A program made the translations under genes and the position numbers. Below the pieces are notes generated by a model, which saw only the letters and a program-made list of their open reading frames with translations, searched no databases and was not told where the DNA came from. Positions 63,258-64,000 of a DNA stretch of 64,000 nt are shown in pieces (the stretch's first letter is position 1; each line of letters starts with the position of its first letter). Source of the stretch: Lachnospiraceae bacterium (GTDB lineage: Bacteria; Bacillota; Clostridia; Lachnospirales; Lachnospiraceae); the NCBI GenBank assembly GCA_902363835.1, contig CABJBM010000008.1, positions 1 through 64,000 of the forward strand, written 5' to 3'.

Positions 63258-64000
63258 ACTTTTGTCTCCTTTCCCTGTTCCTGCCAGCCCCGTTTGACAG
63301 GGCTCTCCCCGTTTTACCAGGTGCAGCAGCATTGCTGGAGGACGTTTCCGGTGCAACGTTTTCCGGCACGCTCATCTTTTTCTCAATGTATACAAACAGC
63401 CGTTCAATGATAATTGTCAATGCCCAGTAGATAATGGCCAAAGAGCAGTAAACCTCAAAATACCGGTAGCTGTTTCCTGCCAGGATCTTGCCCTGGGCCG
63501 TAATTTCAACCACAGAGCAGGTAAATGCAAGAGAGGTTCCCTTTACCAGACTGATGAGGGAGTTTCCCAGGGAGGGAAGGGCCACGGTCACTGCCTGGGG
63601 GAACAATACCCTGCAAAATATCTGGAACCCGGTCATTCCAAGAGCCTTGGCAGCCTCAACCTGCCCTTTTTCCACGGATTGTATGGCCGCCCGTATGGTT
63701 TCCGAATCAAAGGCAGATTGATTAAGCCCTAAAGCTACAATCGCAAAAATAATTGGCGGTATTGCATTTACGTTATAGGAAGTTCCATTGTAGTAGTTAT
63801 AATATTTTAAAGCGATAGGAATTCCAAAGTACGTAAGATACAGCTGGACAATAATCGGGGTTCCCCGTACCACCGAAACAAATAAGGTACATAATTGCCG
63901 CAGGACCGGGATATTGTGAATTTTTACTATGGCGATCAAAAGCCCTGCCACCCAACCGATCATAAGGGCAATTGCCGTTAACTGCAGCGTTACGGGCAGG
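63244..64000 (-). CDS. Polar amino-acid ABC transporter permease, 5' end beyond the window
   Basis: The frame is open to the window edge (...LPVTLQLTAIALMIGW...), so the start lies to the right. HisM/TcyB-type permease: VRGTPIIVQLYLTYFG and the EAA motif QVEAAKALGMTGFQIFCRVL. A 30-residue hydrophilic C-terminus rich in Ser/Ala/Arg is longer than usual. Forms the channel with the ATPase downstream; the binding protein is presumably just outside. Confidence 0.93.
   Translation of the reverse strand, partial: LPVTLQLTAIALMIGWVAGLLIAIVKIHNIPVLRQLCTLFVSVVRGTPIIVQLYLTYFGIPIALKYYNYYNGTSYNVNAIPPIIFAIVALGLNQSAFDSETIRAAIQSVEKGQVEAAKALGMTGFQIFCRVLFPQAVTVALPSLGNSLISLVKGTSLAFTCSVVEITAQGKILAGNSYRYFEVYCSLAIIYWALTIIIERLFVYIEKKMSVPENVAPETSSSNAAAPGKTGRALSNGAGRNRERRQKYERY

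Overview
The window looks like a chromosome segment of an anaerobic, endospore-forming Clostridia, most likely Lachnospiraceae of the Lacrimispora / Clostridium cluster XIVa type. The evidence is the set of sporulation genes (cotJABC, spoIIQ, spoIID), a T-box-controlled ileS, Lachnospiraceae-type families (DUF6472, DUF3793, DUF3100) and strong GGAGG ribosome binding sites. No database search was possible; family names come from motifs and recall.

Layout. 0-4.1 kb: a minus-strand cotJA-cotJB-cotJC operon in which cotJC is split by a 2.74-kb element carrying a large serine recombinase. The two halves of cotJC join in frame through a 9-bp direct repeat, as in the sigK/skin system. 4.2-8.0 kb: FAD/Rieske oxidoreductase, a degenerate GGDEF-EAL protein and an AraC regulator. 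8.0-11.4 kb: a CUT1 sugar ABC transporter. 11.7-14.1 kb: a CBS-domain protein with a structured leader, then spoIIQ and spoIID. 14.5-26.4 kb: a mannoside-use locus (GH38 alpha-mannosidase, HAD, PhnP-like hydrolase, AraC regulator, Opp/Dpp-type transporter). 26.9-33.4 kb: ileS and glgP behind an Ile T-box, then a separate untranslated unit of about 500 nt that is probably a structured ncRNA. 33.6-36.7 kb: pncB, DUF6472, an acyltransferase and tRNA-Glu(CTC). 36.8-38.7 kb: a decayed stretch of small genes. 38.8-47.7 kb: PPOX/HxlR pair, TauE, amidohydrolase, DUF3100 pair with a Crp-family regulator, DUF3793, and an FMN-binding lipoprotein with a chemoreceptor.

48.0-58.4 kb is a plus-strand cluster behind a textbook sigma-K-type promoter. 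It holds an orphan small protein, four single-domain transthyretin/carboxypeptidase-regulatory-like proteins, a Maf-type (DUF115) glycosyltransferase and a seven-gene CMP-legionaminic-acid pathway. There is no flagellin. I infer a mother-cell system that glycosylates a spore-surface protein. 58.4-64 kb: an M20 peptidase, two glutathionyl-hydroquinone-reductase paralogues around a GNAT remnant, a GNAT acetyltransferase and an amino-acid ABC transporter cut by the window edge.

The points most worth a second look are the interrupted cotJC, the sigma-K-linked legionaminic acid/Maf/mini-protein cluster, the ncRNA at about 32.84-33.36 kb, and three matching promoters with 11-bp repeats (980, 35115 and 45004), at least two of which read into short untranslated intergenic stretches.
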